A DNA stretch of 64,000 nucleotides, from NCBI RefSeq assembly GCF_900103365.1, contig NZ_LT629703.1, positions 868,001-932,000 of the forward strand. Reading direction: 5' to 3'. The notes beneath the pieces are model-generated. The model did not search any database and was not told the DNA's origin. It saw only the letters and a program-made list of their open reading frames with translations. Numbering within the stretch: the stretch's first letter is position 1; every line of letters begins with the position of its first letter. The position numbers were made by a program, and so were the translations under genes. Positions 1 through 7,598 of the stretch are shown here, piece after piece. This DNA is from Afipia sp. GAS231 (GTDB taxonomy: Bacteria > Pseudomonadota > Alphaproteobacteria > Rhizobiales > Xanthobacteraceae).

Positions 1-87
1 TCCAATGCAATAAAGGATCCGGCGTCCGAATTTGCCGTGGTCAATTATCTGCAGCGTGCCGCCTCCGCCAACGAGACTCGTCGATAG
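1..87 (+). CDS. C-terminal end of an unidentified protein (cut by window edge)
   Basis: Frame 1 is open from the first base to a TAG at 85-87 and gives 28 residues ending NETRR. It lies 26 bp before the PpiC-type gene on the same strand, so it is probably the preceding operon member. Too little is present to name a family. Confidence 0.6.
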   Translation, partial: SNAIKDPASEFAVVNYLQRAASANETRR

Positions 88-113
88 ATCCCCCCAACCC
101 TGACAGGCGACCT

Positions 114-1115
114 ATGGCACCGCAGCTACGCGTCAAACCTGAGCTGAAGCCGGAGCCGCCCGCGCCGGTACCGATTGCGTCAGAGACCGGACCGAAGCCG
201 CCAAGCCTGCTGCACAGGTGGTTGCGCGAGCCCCTGGTCCATTTCCTTCTTGCCGGCGCGCTGATCTTCGCGATCTACGAACTGTTGAACCCGACCGCAA
301 ACCGGACCGACCGAACCAATCAGATCGCGCTCACGAAGGACGATCTACGCCAATTGGCGGTGCAATGGCTCGCGCAAGGTCGGCCACAGCCGACGGCTGA
401 TCAGATGCACGCCCTGATCGAGCAGCGGGTAAGCGAGGAGATTCTCTCCCGTGAAGCCGTGGCGCTTGGGCTCGACAAGGATGACGAGATCATCAAGCGC
501 CGGCTGGCGCAGAAGATGGATTTCCTGGCAGCAGATGTTGCCGCTTTGCAGGATCCCGGCGATGCCGAACTCAGAGCCTGGTATACGCAGAATTCGGATC
601 GCTTTGCGCTTCCGGCGCGCGCGAGCTTTCGTCACCTGTACTTCTCCTTCGATCGACCTGGTGCCCGCGACAGGGCTGCCGGAATACTCGACAAGATCGC
701 AGGTAAGGCGGCCGACACACCTGAGGTCGCTACGGTTGCCGACCCCTTCATGTTCCAAGACTACTACGCCGAACGCGCTCCCGACCAGATCGCCAAGGAG
801 TTTGGCCCGGGTTTCGCAAAGGCGGTGTTTCAGCTCAAGCCTGGTGCATGGCAGGGGCCGATCCAGTCGGGCTATGGCTGGCACCTCATATTCGTCGACG
901 CCATCGAGCCGGGCCGGGTGCCTTTGTTCGAGGAAGTTCAGTCCGACGTTAAATCCGCCTGGCTGGATCAAAAGCAGCGCGAGATCAAACGGATTGCATA
1001 CGAGGCAATGCGTGCGCGCTACACGGTCGTGGCCCCGCCCATCGAATCGGTCGACTTCGGGAGCTTGCGGAATCCTCAGGCGCCAATCGCGTCGACAAGC
1101 GTGTTGCCGCAGTGA
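114..1115 (+). CDS. Membrane-anchored PpiC-type peptidyl-prolyl isomerase (parvulin)
   Basis: This 333-residue protein has a proline-rich cytoplasmic N-terminus, one membrane helix around residues 40-58 (HFLLAGALIFAIYELL) and a periplasmic part. The SurA/PrsA-like region covers about 70-150. A parvulin domain covers about 160-275, with the typical end (FQLKPGAWQGPIQSGYGWH, then LIFVDAIEPG). Such proteins catalyse cis-trans isomerisation of prolyl bonds and assist folding of exported proteins. The stop codon overlaps the GTG start of the HupE-like gene (GTGA), so the two are translationally coupled. That suggests a role in maturation or insertion of the HupE-like protein; this is inference. 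Confidence 0.85.
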   Translation: MAPQLRVKPELKPEPPAPVPIASETGPKPPSLLHRWLREPLVHFLLAGALIFAIYELLNPTANRTDRTNQIALTKDDLRQLAVQWLAQGRPQPTADQMHALIEQRVSEEILSREAVALGLDKDDEIIKRRLAQKMDFLAADVAALQDPGDAELRAWYTQNSDRFALPARASFRHLYFSFDRPGARDRAAGILDKIAGKAADTPEVATVADPFMFQDYYAERAPDQIAKEFGPGFAKAVFQLKPGAWQGPIQSGYGWHLIFVDAIEPGRVPLFEEVQSDVKSAWLDQKQREIKRIAYEAMRARYTVVAPPIESVDFGSLRNPQAPIASTSVLPQ

Positions 1116-2143
1116 GGGCGCGATCGATACAATGGCGCGGGCTCCAGGTCGCGTTGACCGGTCTGCTGGCGGCGTTGATGGTGCTGATGCAGCCCGCGCA
1201 CGCTCACGAGATCCGGCCGGCCTATCTGCAGATCGATGAAGTCGGGCCCGGCCGCTACCAACTGCTTTGGCGAACGCCGATGCTTGCCGGCATGCGCCTG
1301 CCGGTTGTGCTGCGCCTCCCGGACGAGATTCACAATGTTGTCGAGCCTGTCGCGCAAGAGCTCTCAGATTCCCTCGTCGAACGCCAGGTCATTGACGTGG
1401 GCGCTCAGGGACTGGCGGGGAAGCGCATTGAGTTCGTGGGGCTTCAGGCTACGGTCACGGATGTTCTGGTGCGCGTGCAGATGCTGGATGGCACGCATTC
1501 GACTACGCTGGTGCGGCCGTCGCAGCCTTGGGTCGACATCGCGACGTCGCTGGGGCCTCTCGCGGTCGCGGGCGCCTATCTGTCGCACGGCATTGAGCAC
1601 ATCCTGTTCGGCTTCGACCATCTTCTATTCGTGCTCGGGCTTATCCTCATCGTGCGCAACACGCGGATGCTATTGTTGACGGTGACGGGCTTCACCGTCG
1701 CACATTCGATCACGCTCTCGCTTGCGACCCTGGGCGTTATCCATGTGCCGGGACCGCCGGTCGAGGCGTGTATTGCTCTCAGCATTCTGCTTCTGGCGAG
1801 CGAGATCCTCCGGCGGCAGCGAGGGGAACCCAGCCTGACCGCCACCTGGCCATGGGCGGTCGCTTTTGCATTCGGGCTTCTGCACGGCCTCGGTTTCGCC
1901 AGCGCCCTGATCGATATCGGTCTCCCACAAGGCGACGTTCCGATAGCGCTGCTAGCCTTCAACATCGGCGTCGAGATGGGACAGCTTGCTTTCATCGCCG
2001 CCGTTCTCGGCGTGATGCAGTTGGCTAGGCAATTTCGGATCCCCGAGACCGTCGAAAGTCGGCTGCGGACGGTCACGGCCTATGGGGTCGGCGTCGTGGC
2101 AGCGTTCTGGTTCGTTGAACGGCTGGCAGGATTTTGGGCATGA
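1112..2143 (+). CDS. HupE/UreJ family membrane protein with periplasmic N-terminal domain
   Basis: The start is the GTG at 1112, overlapping the upstream stop. Residues 1-31 form a signal peptide ending AHA. A soluble domain of about 110 residues follows. Then come about six membrane helices, beginning with a His/Asp motif HGIEHILFGFDH (159-170) and a second motif TVAHSITLSLA. These motifs are characteristic of the HupE/UreJ_2 family, implicated in nickel or metal handling. Total length is 343 residues, typical of the long secreted-domain version. No hydrogenase or urease genes are nearby, so the transported ion is unknown. Confidence is high for the family and low for the substrate. Confidence 0.85.
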   Translation: MRARSIQWRGLQVALTGLLAALMVLMQPAHAHEIRPAYLQIDEVGPGRYQLLWRTPMLAGMRLPVVLRLPDEIHNVVEPVAQELSDSLVERQVIDVGAQGLAGKRIEFVGLQATVTDVLVRVQMLDGTHSTTLVRPSQPWVDIATSLGPLAVAGAYLSHGIEHILFGFDHLLFVLGLILIVRNTRMLLLTVTGFTVAHSITLSLATLGVIHVPGPPVEACIALSILLLASEILRRQRGEPSLTATWPWAVAFAFGLLHGLGFASALIDIGLPQGDVPIALLAFNIGVEMGQLAFIAAVLGVMQLARQFRIPETVESRLRTVTAYGVGVVAAFWFVERLAGFWA

Positions 2144-2400
2144 GGACAGTGCACCTAGCCCGAAGCTCGCATCTCACCTGAGAGTCGCGATCATTCCTAT
2201 TCGAGGACATCGGCAATCGTCGCCACGCCCGCCACGAACCAAGCTTATTGGGGACGTTCATCGAAGATGAGAATAGCTTTAAGTAGAGTCTGAAAACGCT
2301 CGCGAATTTGCATCGGCCTTCAGCCGTGACATGTCAAAAATTGTCGGAACAGTGTCGGAATGGGAGTTTAAAATTCCTGGCTAAGCCATTGAAATCGTTT

Positions 2401-2474
2401 TGGAGCGGGTGAAGGGAATCGAACCCTCGTATTCAGCTTGGAAGGCTGCTGCTCTACCATTGAGCTACACCCGC
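2401..2474 (-). tRNA. tRNA-Gly(TCC)
   Basis: Read on the minus strand the molecule starts GCGGGTGTAGCTCAATGGT at 2474 and ends CACCCGCTCCA at 2401. The anticodon loop is CTTCCAA (anticodon TCC), the T-loop is GGTTCGATTCC, and the CCA is encoded. All four stems pair. Confidence 0.95.
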
Positions 2475-2583
2475 GCACGGGGATCACCTAACACGCCGCG
2501 CTGATGGCCTCAACCCGGCTCGCGGGCGGCCGTTCGCGCCCGGCCAAGGGCCGTGTTCCCCGGATTCCGCGCCGGATCGGGGC

Positions 2584-2612
2584 TTAACAGCGGCAGAATC
2601 GCTGCCTATATT
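2584..2612 (+). promoter_or_regulatory. Predicted sigma70-type promoter of rreB
   Basis: TTAACA (2584-2589) and TATATT (2607-2612) are separated by 17 bp, a near-consensus housekeeping promoter. Transcription would begin near 2619, about 12 nt before the extended Shine-Dalgarno of rreB. The transcript to the hairpin ending at 2800 would be about 180 nt, close to the small mRNA size reported for rreB. Confidence 0.55.
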
Positions 2613-2630
2613 GATGTTTCCACAACCAAC

Positions 2631-2691
2631 GAAAGGAGGTGATCCAGTGTCTCTTACCAAGCGCTGTCACCTCGCTGGGATCGCCCGCTAG
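2631..2691 (+). CDS. rreB: rreB: 14-residue peptide gene with 17-nt Shine-Dalgarno (SD 2631-2647, ORF 2647-2691)
   Basis: GAAAGGAGGTGATCCAG at 2631-2647 is the exact complement of 17 nt at the 3' end of 16S rRNA (from the known alphaproteobacterial 16S tail). Its last G is the first base of the GTG start at 2647. The ORF encodes MSLTKRCHLAGIAR and stops with TAG at 2689-2691. This matches the published rreB gene of Bradyrhizobiaceae (ribosome-regulated expression in Bradyrhizobiaceae): 14 residues, GTG start, 17-nt SD. In that work the mRNA associates with 30S subunits and is weakly translated. A near-consensus promoter lies upstream and a terminator at 2769-2800. Confidence 0.9.
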
Positions 2692-2768
2692 GCTCTGCAA
2701 GGCTAACGAGCTTTGAAGGTCCGGCATCGGGGCGCTCTCAGCCCTGGACCAGCGAGCACAAATAATGG

Positions 2769-2800
2769 GGCGCGACGGGAGCAATCCCGCCGCGCCTTTT
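2769..2800 (+). terminator. Rho-independent terminator of rreB
   Basis: A 12-bp stem (2769-2780 with 2785-2796, one mismatch), a GCAA loop and a TTTT run follow rreB. It would close a small transcript of about 165-180 nt. Confidence 0.75.
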
Positions 2801-2841
2801 ATTTTGGGGATGTTTGGCGAGACGCGCGAAGCGCGAACCTC

Positions 2842-3054
2842 TCACACCGTCCGCCGCTGCCGGATTCGTTCCCACACCGAAACGGCGGCGATCAGGGCGC
2901 CGAACGACCAGGGCAGCACGGCACCATAGGGTTCGACGCTGAGCAGCATGGCCAGGATGCTCGTCACCAGACAGAGCATCTTCGCGACAGCGCTTTGTCC
3001 GAACAGCGAGAAAAGAAATGGCAGGAACAGGACGAACAACGCGACGACGGTCAT
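2842..3054 (-). CDS. Small membrane protein, 70 residues
   Basis: The product is hydrophobic, with two to three helices (VVALFVLFLPFLFSLFG, MLCLVTSILAMLLSV and a third segment around 50-60), and ends in a basic tail WERIRQRRTV. The frame stays open much further upstream, but the upstream part is Arg/Pro-rich and overlaps another candidate gene, so the ATG at 3054 is preferred. No clear ribosome-binding site is seen. Function unknown. Confidence 0.5.
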   Translation of the reverse strand: MTVVALFVLFLPFLFSLFGQSAVAKMLCLVTSILAMLLSVEPYGAVLPWSFGALIAAVSVWERIRQRRTV

Positions 3055-3104
3055 GTGCTGATATTTCGTTGTTCGAAAGCTTGTGATCGGCAAAGGGCTC
3101 GCGA

Positions 3105-3296
3105 TCAGAAGCCGCAGAGATTGACCGAGCGTGGGCGCGGGCCGCGGCGGCTCTCGATGATTCGCTCGCCGCCATTGGTGGCCGAACTGCCGTAGTAGCG
3201 GTGATGGCCGGAGACGTCGTGCCAGTCGCCGGCCTGCGTCGATGCGTTCGATCGGGTGGCGACATCGCTGATGATCGTGGCGGGCTGGCGTGACAT
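3105..3296 (-). CDS. Hypothetical protein, 63 residues
   Basis: The product starts MSRQPATIISDVATRSN and is polar without membrane segments. The ATG at 3296 has GGAGA about 7 nt upstream, better than the in-frame ATG at 3306-3308. No family is recognised. It could be a conserved small soluble protein, or chance coding in GC-rich DNA. Confidence 0.4.
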   Translation of the reverse strand: MSRQPATIISDVATRSNASTQAGDWHDVSGHHRYYGSSATNGGERIIESRRGPRPRSVNLCGF

Positions 3297-3512
3297 GACC
3301 GTCTCCATGATGGCTGCGCAGTTCCTGCGTTCTGCTCATCAGTCGTGCACGCGCCGGGGCGCGTTCAAGCGGGGGTGGATATATCGTGTTTCCGGAGTGT
3401 TTCGTCGCGGCCGGCTGCACGGTGCCAGGTTTCAAAAACCGGTTTGTCGGGATATGCCGCGTCCGAACGTCCTTGAACGGCAACAGGTCCCGCCAGCAAA
3501 CGAGGAGAACCC

Positions 3513-3917
3513 ATGCTTTACGCCATTCTGGCCTATCACGTCGAAGCCGAGGTCATGTCCTGGACGCCCGAGCAGGACGCGGCACTGATGACCAATCTGC
3601 TCGCCGTCCATGACCGGCTCAACGCGCACAAACTGCTCGGCCCGACGGCCCGGCTGGGCGGTACCGCCAAGGCCCGCACCCTTCGCGGCCCGGGCGCCGG
3701 CATGGTGCTGGACGGGCCGTTTGCCGAAACGAAAGAGCAGTTGCTGGGGTTCTACATGGTCGACTGCGCGGACGAGGACGCAGCCCTCGGCGTCGCCCGC
3801 GACCTGCGCCGGGTCAATCCGACGGCGGTCTACGAGATCCGTCCGATCGCGCTCTACCTCCCCGGGGCGGTGATCCCGGAGACGGCGGCGGAGGGACCGG
3901 TTTACGGGGAGCCGTAA
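3513..3917 (+). CDS. YciI-related (DGPF-type) protein
   Basis: This 134-residue protein begins MLYAILAYHVEAEVMSW and contains the DGPFAETKEQLLGFYMVD segment typical of DGPF-type YCII-related proteins, often found beside sigma factors. The fold is a ferredoxin-like dimer; a catalytic activity is not established. GAGGAGA lies 8 nt before the ATG. No sigma-factor gene is adjacent here. The 3' end overlaps the convergent small membrane-protein gene at 3814-4074. Confidence 0.85.
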   Translation: MLYAILAYHVEAEVMSWTPEQDAALMTNLLAVHDRLNAHKLLGPTARLGGTAKARTLRGPGAGMVLDGPFAETKEQLLGFYMVDCADEDAALGVARDLRRVNPTAVYEIRPIALYLPGAVIPETAAEGPVYGEP

Positions 3918-4074
3918 CCTTGCGGACCGCCCAGGCCGCCAGCAGCAGGACGGCCGCGGCCACGGCACTGACCAGTTCAAACAGCGCGCTGACGACATCG
4001 AGCAGGCCGAGCCAATCCAGGATCCAGATCAACACCAGGATCAGGAACAACATCGTCGTCAGCGTATCGAGCAT
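3814..4074 (-). CDS. Small membrane protein, 86 residues
   Basis: Residues 1-50 form two hydrophobic helices (LTTMLFLILVLIWILDWLG and VSAVAAAVLLLAAWAV). The tail is basic and proline-rich. It converges with the YciI-like gene and shares about 100 bp with it on the opposite strand. The last 30 residues lie inside that overlap and may be longer than in relatives. Function unknown. Confidence 0.5.
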   Translation of the reverse strand: MLDTLTTMLFLILVLIWILDWLGLLDVVSALFELVSAVAAAVLLLAAWAVRKVTAPRKPVPPPPSPGSPPRGGRARSDGSRRPPSD

Positions 4075-4210
4075 CAGGCTCTATCTCTCTCCCGGCGGCT
4101 TGGTCGCGGCGCCGTCTGGAGAGGTTCAAGACTGGTCATGGCTCCCAATCGGCTTGCGGGGACCGGAGGCTTCGGGGTTAAGTCCGCGCCGAAGTTTCGG
4201 GAGCGGAACG

Positions 4211-4456
4211 ATGAAATACATTCCCCTGATTGTCTTCGTGGCCTCGTTGTCTTCTTCCGCTGCCGCCGAGGATTGCTGGATCTATCCGCCGGGTCGCGCG
4301 CGGTTTGCATGTGCCAGTGCGCAGCATCCGGGGTTGGTCGCCAGGCGTGAACACTGCCAGCAGGAAGCTCAAAGTATGAGCGTCAATAGCAGGCGTGGCA
4401 CGCAAGGCCTCGCTTTTCGGGACTATGTGATGTCCTGCATGCAGCGCGGTCATTAG
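4211..4456 (+). CDS. Small exported protein, 81 residues
   Basis: A signal peptide (MKYIPLIVFVASLSSSAAAE) precedes a mature part of about 60 residues with four cysteines. The start at 4211 has GGGAGCGG about 8 nt upstream; the frame is open further upstream but without initiation signals. Family not recognised. Confidence 0.6.
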   Translation: MKYIPLIVFVASLSSSAAAEDCWIYPPGRARFACASAQHPGLVARREHCQQEAQSMSVNSRRGTQGLAFRDYVMSCMQRGH

Positions 4457-4483
4457 GTTTTCGCGCACTCAGCCGAACCGGCG

Positions 4484-5581
4484 CTACTGCCGCAAGCCGG
4501 CCTGCCGCAGCAGCGGCAGCACCCGCTCGATGAAGAACGGCAGTTCATCCCTAAAGTTGACGAATGACAGCGTGACGCCGTCGATTCCGGCGGCGTTGAG
4601 CCACAGCAATTCGTCGACGATCTTTTCCGGCCGGCCGATCAGCGGATGCGAACTGAGGCCGCCGGCATAGCGCTTGCGCTCGTTGAAGATCTCGTTGGTG
4701 TCGAGCTGGCGATTCCGGCGCGACATGTTCATGTGGTAGTCGACCGCTTCGGTGTCGGCATTCGCAACGGCGTAATGCTGGTAGTAGTCTTCCGCCTCGC
4801 GGTCGGTCTCGCGGCACACCACATGCGTCGTGGTGATGATCTGCAACGGGCGGCCCTCGGCGTTGCGCTGGGCGGCCAGCGCCCGCACCGGCGGCAGTCC
4901 CTCCCCGGCGACGCCGAGCACGGTGACCAGGAGATCGCTGGTCTTCATCGCGAATGCCCGTCCCGCCGGTGAGGACGCCGCCGACATCGTCAGCGGCCGT
5001 GGCCGTTGCACCGGCTGCGGCTTTCCAATCACGCCGGTCAGCTTGTAGAATTCGCCGTCGTGATCGAACCGCTCCGTCGAGGTGAAGATCCGGTTCATCA
5101 CCTCGAACCATTCCAGCCCCTGCTCGTAGCGGCGATCATGCTCGGCCAGCGCATGCCCGAACATGTCGAACTCGCCCTGATTCCACCCGGCCACGATGTT
5201 GAGCCCGGCGCGGCCGCCGCTGACATGGTCGACCGTCACCAGCGCCTTGGCCGCGAACACCGGATGGACGACCGGCACATGCACCGTGGAAAAGATCGTG
5301 ATCTGTTCGGTCATCGCGCTCAGTGCCGCGGCAAACGTGAAGGTCTCGTAGCACAGGGTGCGGACATCGAGCTCGCCGCCAAATCCCTTCCAGCGCGCGA
5401 TCGGCAGGATGAACTCGAAGCCGGCGCGGTCGGCCATTTGGGCGACCTCGGCAATATCGGCCCAGTCCGCCCGCCAGCGCTCCGGCACTTTCGTAATCGC
5501 GATGCCGCCGTCGGCGTTGAGGGAAAACAGGCCAAGCTTGAGCTTGTTGGCGTTGTGGAGCGCGTTGGCGAGTTGGGGCAC
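4484..5581 (-). CDS. LLM-class flavin-dependent monooxygenase
   Basis: This is a 365-residue bacterial-luciferase-like TIM barrel. Its N-terminus (KLGLFSLNADGGIAITKVPE), the EFILPIARWKGFGG segment and the GRAGLNIVAGWNQGEFDMFG motif resemble FMNH2-dependent enzymes of the RutA / SfnG (dimethyl sulfone monooxygenase) group. Such enzymes oxygenate small organosulfur or nitrogen compounds with FMNH2 from a separate reductase. No reductase or sulfonate transporter is adjacent, so the substrate is open. Length fits the family. Confidence 0.85.
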   Translation of the reverse strand: MPQLANALHNANKLKLGLFSLNADGGIAITKVPERWRADWADIAEVAQMADRAGFEFILPIARWKGFGGELDVRTLCYETFTFAAALSAMTEQITIFSTVHVPVVHPVFAAKALVTVDHVSGGRAGLNIVAGWNQGEFDMFGHALAEHDRRYEQGLEWFEVMNRIFTSTERFDHDGEFYKLTGVIGKPQPVQRPRPLTMSAASSPAGRAFAMKTSDLLVTVLGVAGEGLPPVRALAAQRNAEGRPLQIITTTHVVCRETDREAEDYYQHYAVANADTEAVDYHMNMSRRNRQLDTNEIFNERKRYAGGLSSHPLIGRPEKIVDELLWLNAAGIDGVTLSFVNFRDELPFFIERVLPLLRQAGLRQ

Positions 5582-5767
5582 GCGGGAGGCCTGTGGTGGC
5601 GCGAAGGTACAGGTATCCTGCTATGGGCGTTCGGGGGATGCAAATGGCAGTGGTCGGGGCGCAGAGCCCGCCTTGCTACTTTGCATGGGGTTGATTTCGA
5701 TATTTTGGTTGGGTGCCGCAACTCGGTCAGTCACAGCCCGCCTACGCCCTTCCGCCTTCGCTCTTTG

Positions 5768-5849
5768 AGCTACGGCGGACAAGTCGGCGCGGCAGCCTTC
5801 GCTACGAGGGTGGCTTGCCTAGCCGTAGCTCGCGGCGCGAGCGAAGGCT
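5768..5849. repeat. Nested inverted repeat abutting tRNA-Tyr
   Basis: AGCCTTCGCT (5794-5803) pairs with AGCGAAGGCT (5840-5849), and GAGCTACGGC (5768-5777) pairs with GCCGTAGCTC (5822-5831). The sequence resembles a dispersed palindromic repeat that I recall from Bradyrhizobium genomes. The right arm touches the encoded CCA of tRNA-Tyr. Confidence 0.6.
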
Positions 5850-5934
5850 GGTGGGGGAAGAAGGACTCGAACCTTCGAAGTCATAAGACGGCTGATTTAC
5901 AGTCAGCTCCCTTTGCCACTCGGGACACTCCCCC
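5849..5934 (-). tRNA. tRNA-Tyr(GTA)
   Basis: On the minus strand the sequence begins GGGGGAGTGTCCCGAGTGG at 5934 and ends with the encoded CCA at 5849-5851. The anticodon arm is CTGACTGTAAATCAG (anticodon GTA). A long variable arm is present, as expected for a class II tRNA. The acceptor stem pairs over seven positions. Confidence 0.95.
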
Positions 5935-6136
5935 GTCCAACAGCATCGCAAGCCAGACCGCTAAGAGGCGGCGGATCAGGCCATGGATGACGTTAAATCC
6001 GGGAGCCGATGGCGAGCTCCCGGTCGGGCGCGTTTATGGGCGAAGGGGGGTGGCAAAGTCAACCAAGACAAGCCATCAAATCCGCCGCGGAAGGGCCCAA
6101 ATTGCCATAATCCGGAACCCGTGACAGAAGCTTCCC

Positions 6137-6964
6137 ATGAGCGATCGCGATCGAAAACCGCCGTTCCGCCGTGGCGGCGGCAAACCCTTCGAAAAAGGCC
6201 GAAAACCGGGCGGCCGACCGACCTGGCGGGACCGCGACAGCAGTCCGGACGGGCCGGTGATTCTCTATGGCTGGCACACGGTTTCGGCCGCTTTGGCCAA
6301 CCCGGAGCGCGGAATCCGCAGGCTATTGCTGACCGAGAACGCCGCCCGCCGGCTCAGCGACGAGAATATCGACACCAAGGTCACCCCCGAAATCGTCCGA
6401 CCGAGCGAAATCGACGCCCGGCTCGGGCCCGACGCCGTCCACCAGGGCCTGCTGGCGGAGGCCGATCCCCTGCCCTCGCCTGACCTCGAGACGCTGCCCC
6501 AGGAAGGCATCGTGCTGGTGCTCGACCAGATCACCGATCCGCACAATGTCGGCGCCATCCTGCGCTCGGCGGCGGCCTTTGCGGTCAAGGCGATCGTCAC
6601 CACCGCCAGGCACAGTCCGGAGGCGACCGGCGTGCTGGCCAAGTCAGCCTCGGGCGCACTGGAAATGGTGCCTGTCGTGACCGTGCAGAACCTCGCCCGC
6701 GCGCTGAACGAGCTGAACGAGCTGGGCTTCCTGACGGTCGGCCTCGACAGCGAGGGCAGCACGGACCTTGCCGCAGTCGAACTGCGGCAGCCGCTGGCGC
6801 TGGTGCTGGGCGCCGAGGGCAAGGGCCTGCGGCAATTGACGCGCGAGACCTGCAACGTGGTGGCCCGCCTCGACATGCCCGGCGAGATCAAGAGCCTCAA
6901 CGTCTCGAACGCCGCGGTGCTGGCGCTCTACATCGGTGCGTCCAGGCTCGGTCTGATGAAATAG
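6137..6964 (+). CDS. rlmB: 23S rRNA 2'-O-methyltransferase RlmB (SpoU/TrmH family)
   Basis: This 275-residue protein has a basic N-terminal tail, a substrate-binding domain (about 40-110: VILYGWHTVSAALANPERGI) and a SPOUT catalytic domain. SpoU motif 1 is DQITDPHNVGAILRSAAAF, motif 2 LVLGAEGKGLRQLTRETC and motif 3 GEIKSLNVSNAAVLALY. RlmB methylates the 2'-OH of G2251 in 23S rRNA with SAM. Distance to tRNA-Tyr is about 200 bp. Confidence 0.9.
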   Translation: MSDRDRKPPFRRGGGKPFEKGRKPGGRPTWRDRDSSPDGPVILYGWHTVSAALANPERGIRRLLLTENAARRLSDENIDTKVTPEIVRPSEIDARLGPDAVHQGLLAEADPLPSPDLETLPQEGIVLVLDQITDPHNVGAILRSAAAFAVKAIVTTARHSPEATGVLAKSASGALEMVPVVTVQNLARALNELNELGFLTVGLDSEGSTDLAAVELRQPLALVLGAEGKGLRQLTRETCNVVARLDMPGEIKSLNVSNAAVLALYIGASRLGLMK

Positions 6965-7019
6965 AAACGCCCGCTCGCTTGATGCGAACGGGCGCTGAAA
7001 TCTTCAAACGATCATTTGA

Positions 7020-7490
7020 TCAGTAGTAGCGGCGCAGCACGTGGCGGCCGTAGTACGGCGAGTAGCCGCGGTGGTAGCCCATGCGCTGCGCGTGATAGTA
7101 GCTGACGCGCGGCGCGTAGGTGCCATAGTGGCGATAACCGTAATGCGGCTGATAGCCATAATGCGGGCGGTAGCCGTAGTGGTGACGGTAGCCGTAGTAC
7201 GGACGGTGATAGCCGTAGCCGTAACCCGACACCGAACCTTCTTCGTAGGTCCGAACCGGCGCAAAGTTGCCCGGGCCGGTATAGGTCGGGCCCTGGTTGA
7301 CGTAGTAGTACTGCTGCTCCGGAGCGGCGAGCCGCTCATGGGCCCAACCGCAGGGGTTGCAGCCGTAGTCGACGACCGGCGCCGGCGCGACGTAAACCGG
7401 CGCCCCGCAAGGGTTGTAGCCGCACGCAAAAGCGGGCGCCGCGGCCATGACCGCGACCGCCGCAACCAATCCAGTAAACAATTGACGCAT
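7020..7490 (-). CDS. Exported Tyr/Gly/His-rich repeat protein
   Basis: The start at 7490 has AGGAGAG 7 nt upstream and begins a signal peptide MRQLFTGLVAAVAVMAAAPAFA. The mature part has CGYNPCGAP and CNPCGW motifs and a low-complexity tail of repeated YGYRPHYGY-like units. The protein is 156 residues. The frame is open upstream to 7595, but that extension translates a dispersed repeat (7553-7597) and is not coding. Many Bradyrhizobium genomes carry such His/Tyr-rich secreted proteins of unknown role. Confidence 0.75.
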   Translation of the reverse strand: MRQLFTGLVAAVAVMAAAPAFACGYNPCGAPVYVAPAPVVDYGCNPCGWAHERLAAPEQQYYYVNQGPTYTGPGNFAPVRTYEEGSVSGYGYGYHRPYYGYRHHYGYRPHYGYQPHYGYRHYGTYAPRVSYYHAQRMGYHRGYSPYYGRHVLRRYY

Positions 7491-7552
7491 TACTCTCTCC
7501 TGTAGGTGTTTTCGTTGACGCAGTTTCTTGAAGTGTTTGGCTTCTTGTTTGA

Positions 7553-7597
7553 GCATGATCTTTTCGGAAAACCGGTGCCCACTTTTTCGGATCATGC
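7553..7597. repeat. Dispersed palindromic repeat, GCATGATC...GATCATGC type
   Basis: The ends GCATGATC (7553-7560) and GATCATGC (7590-7597) are perfect inverted copies around a conserved centre with ACCGGTGCCCAC. I recognise it as a family scattered between genes in Bradyrhizobium and relatives. Confidence 0.75.
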
Positions 7598-7598
7598 G

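Noticed and set aside
5006..6124. 372-codon plus-strand frame
   Set aside because: It runs antisense through the monooxygenase, the palindromic repeat and tRNA-Tyr, so it cannot be coding.
6966..6995. Hairpin after rlmB as a rho-independent terminator
   Set aside because: The stem is decent (CGCCCGCTCGC/GCGAACGGGCG) but no T-run follows on either strand; left uncalled.
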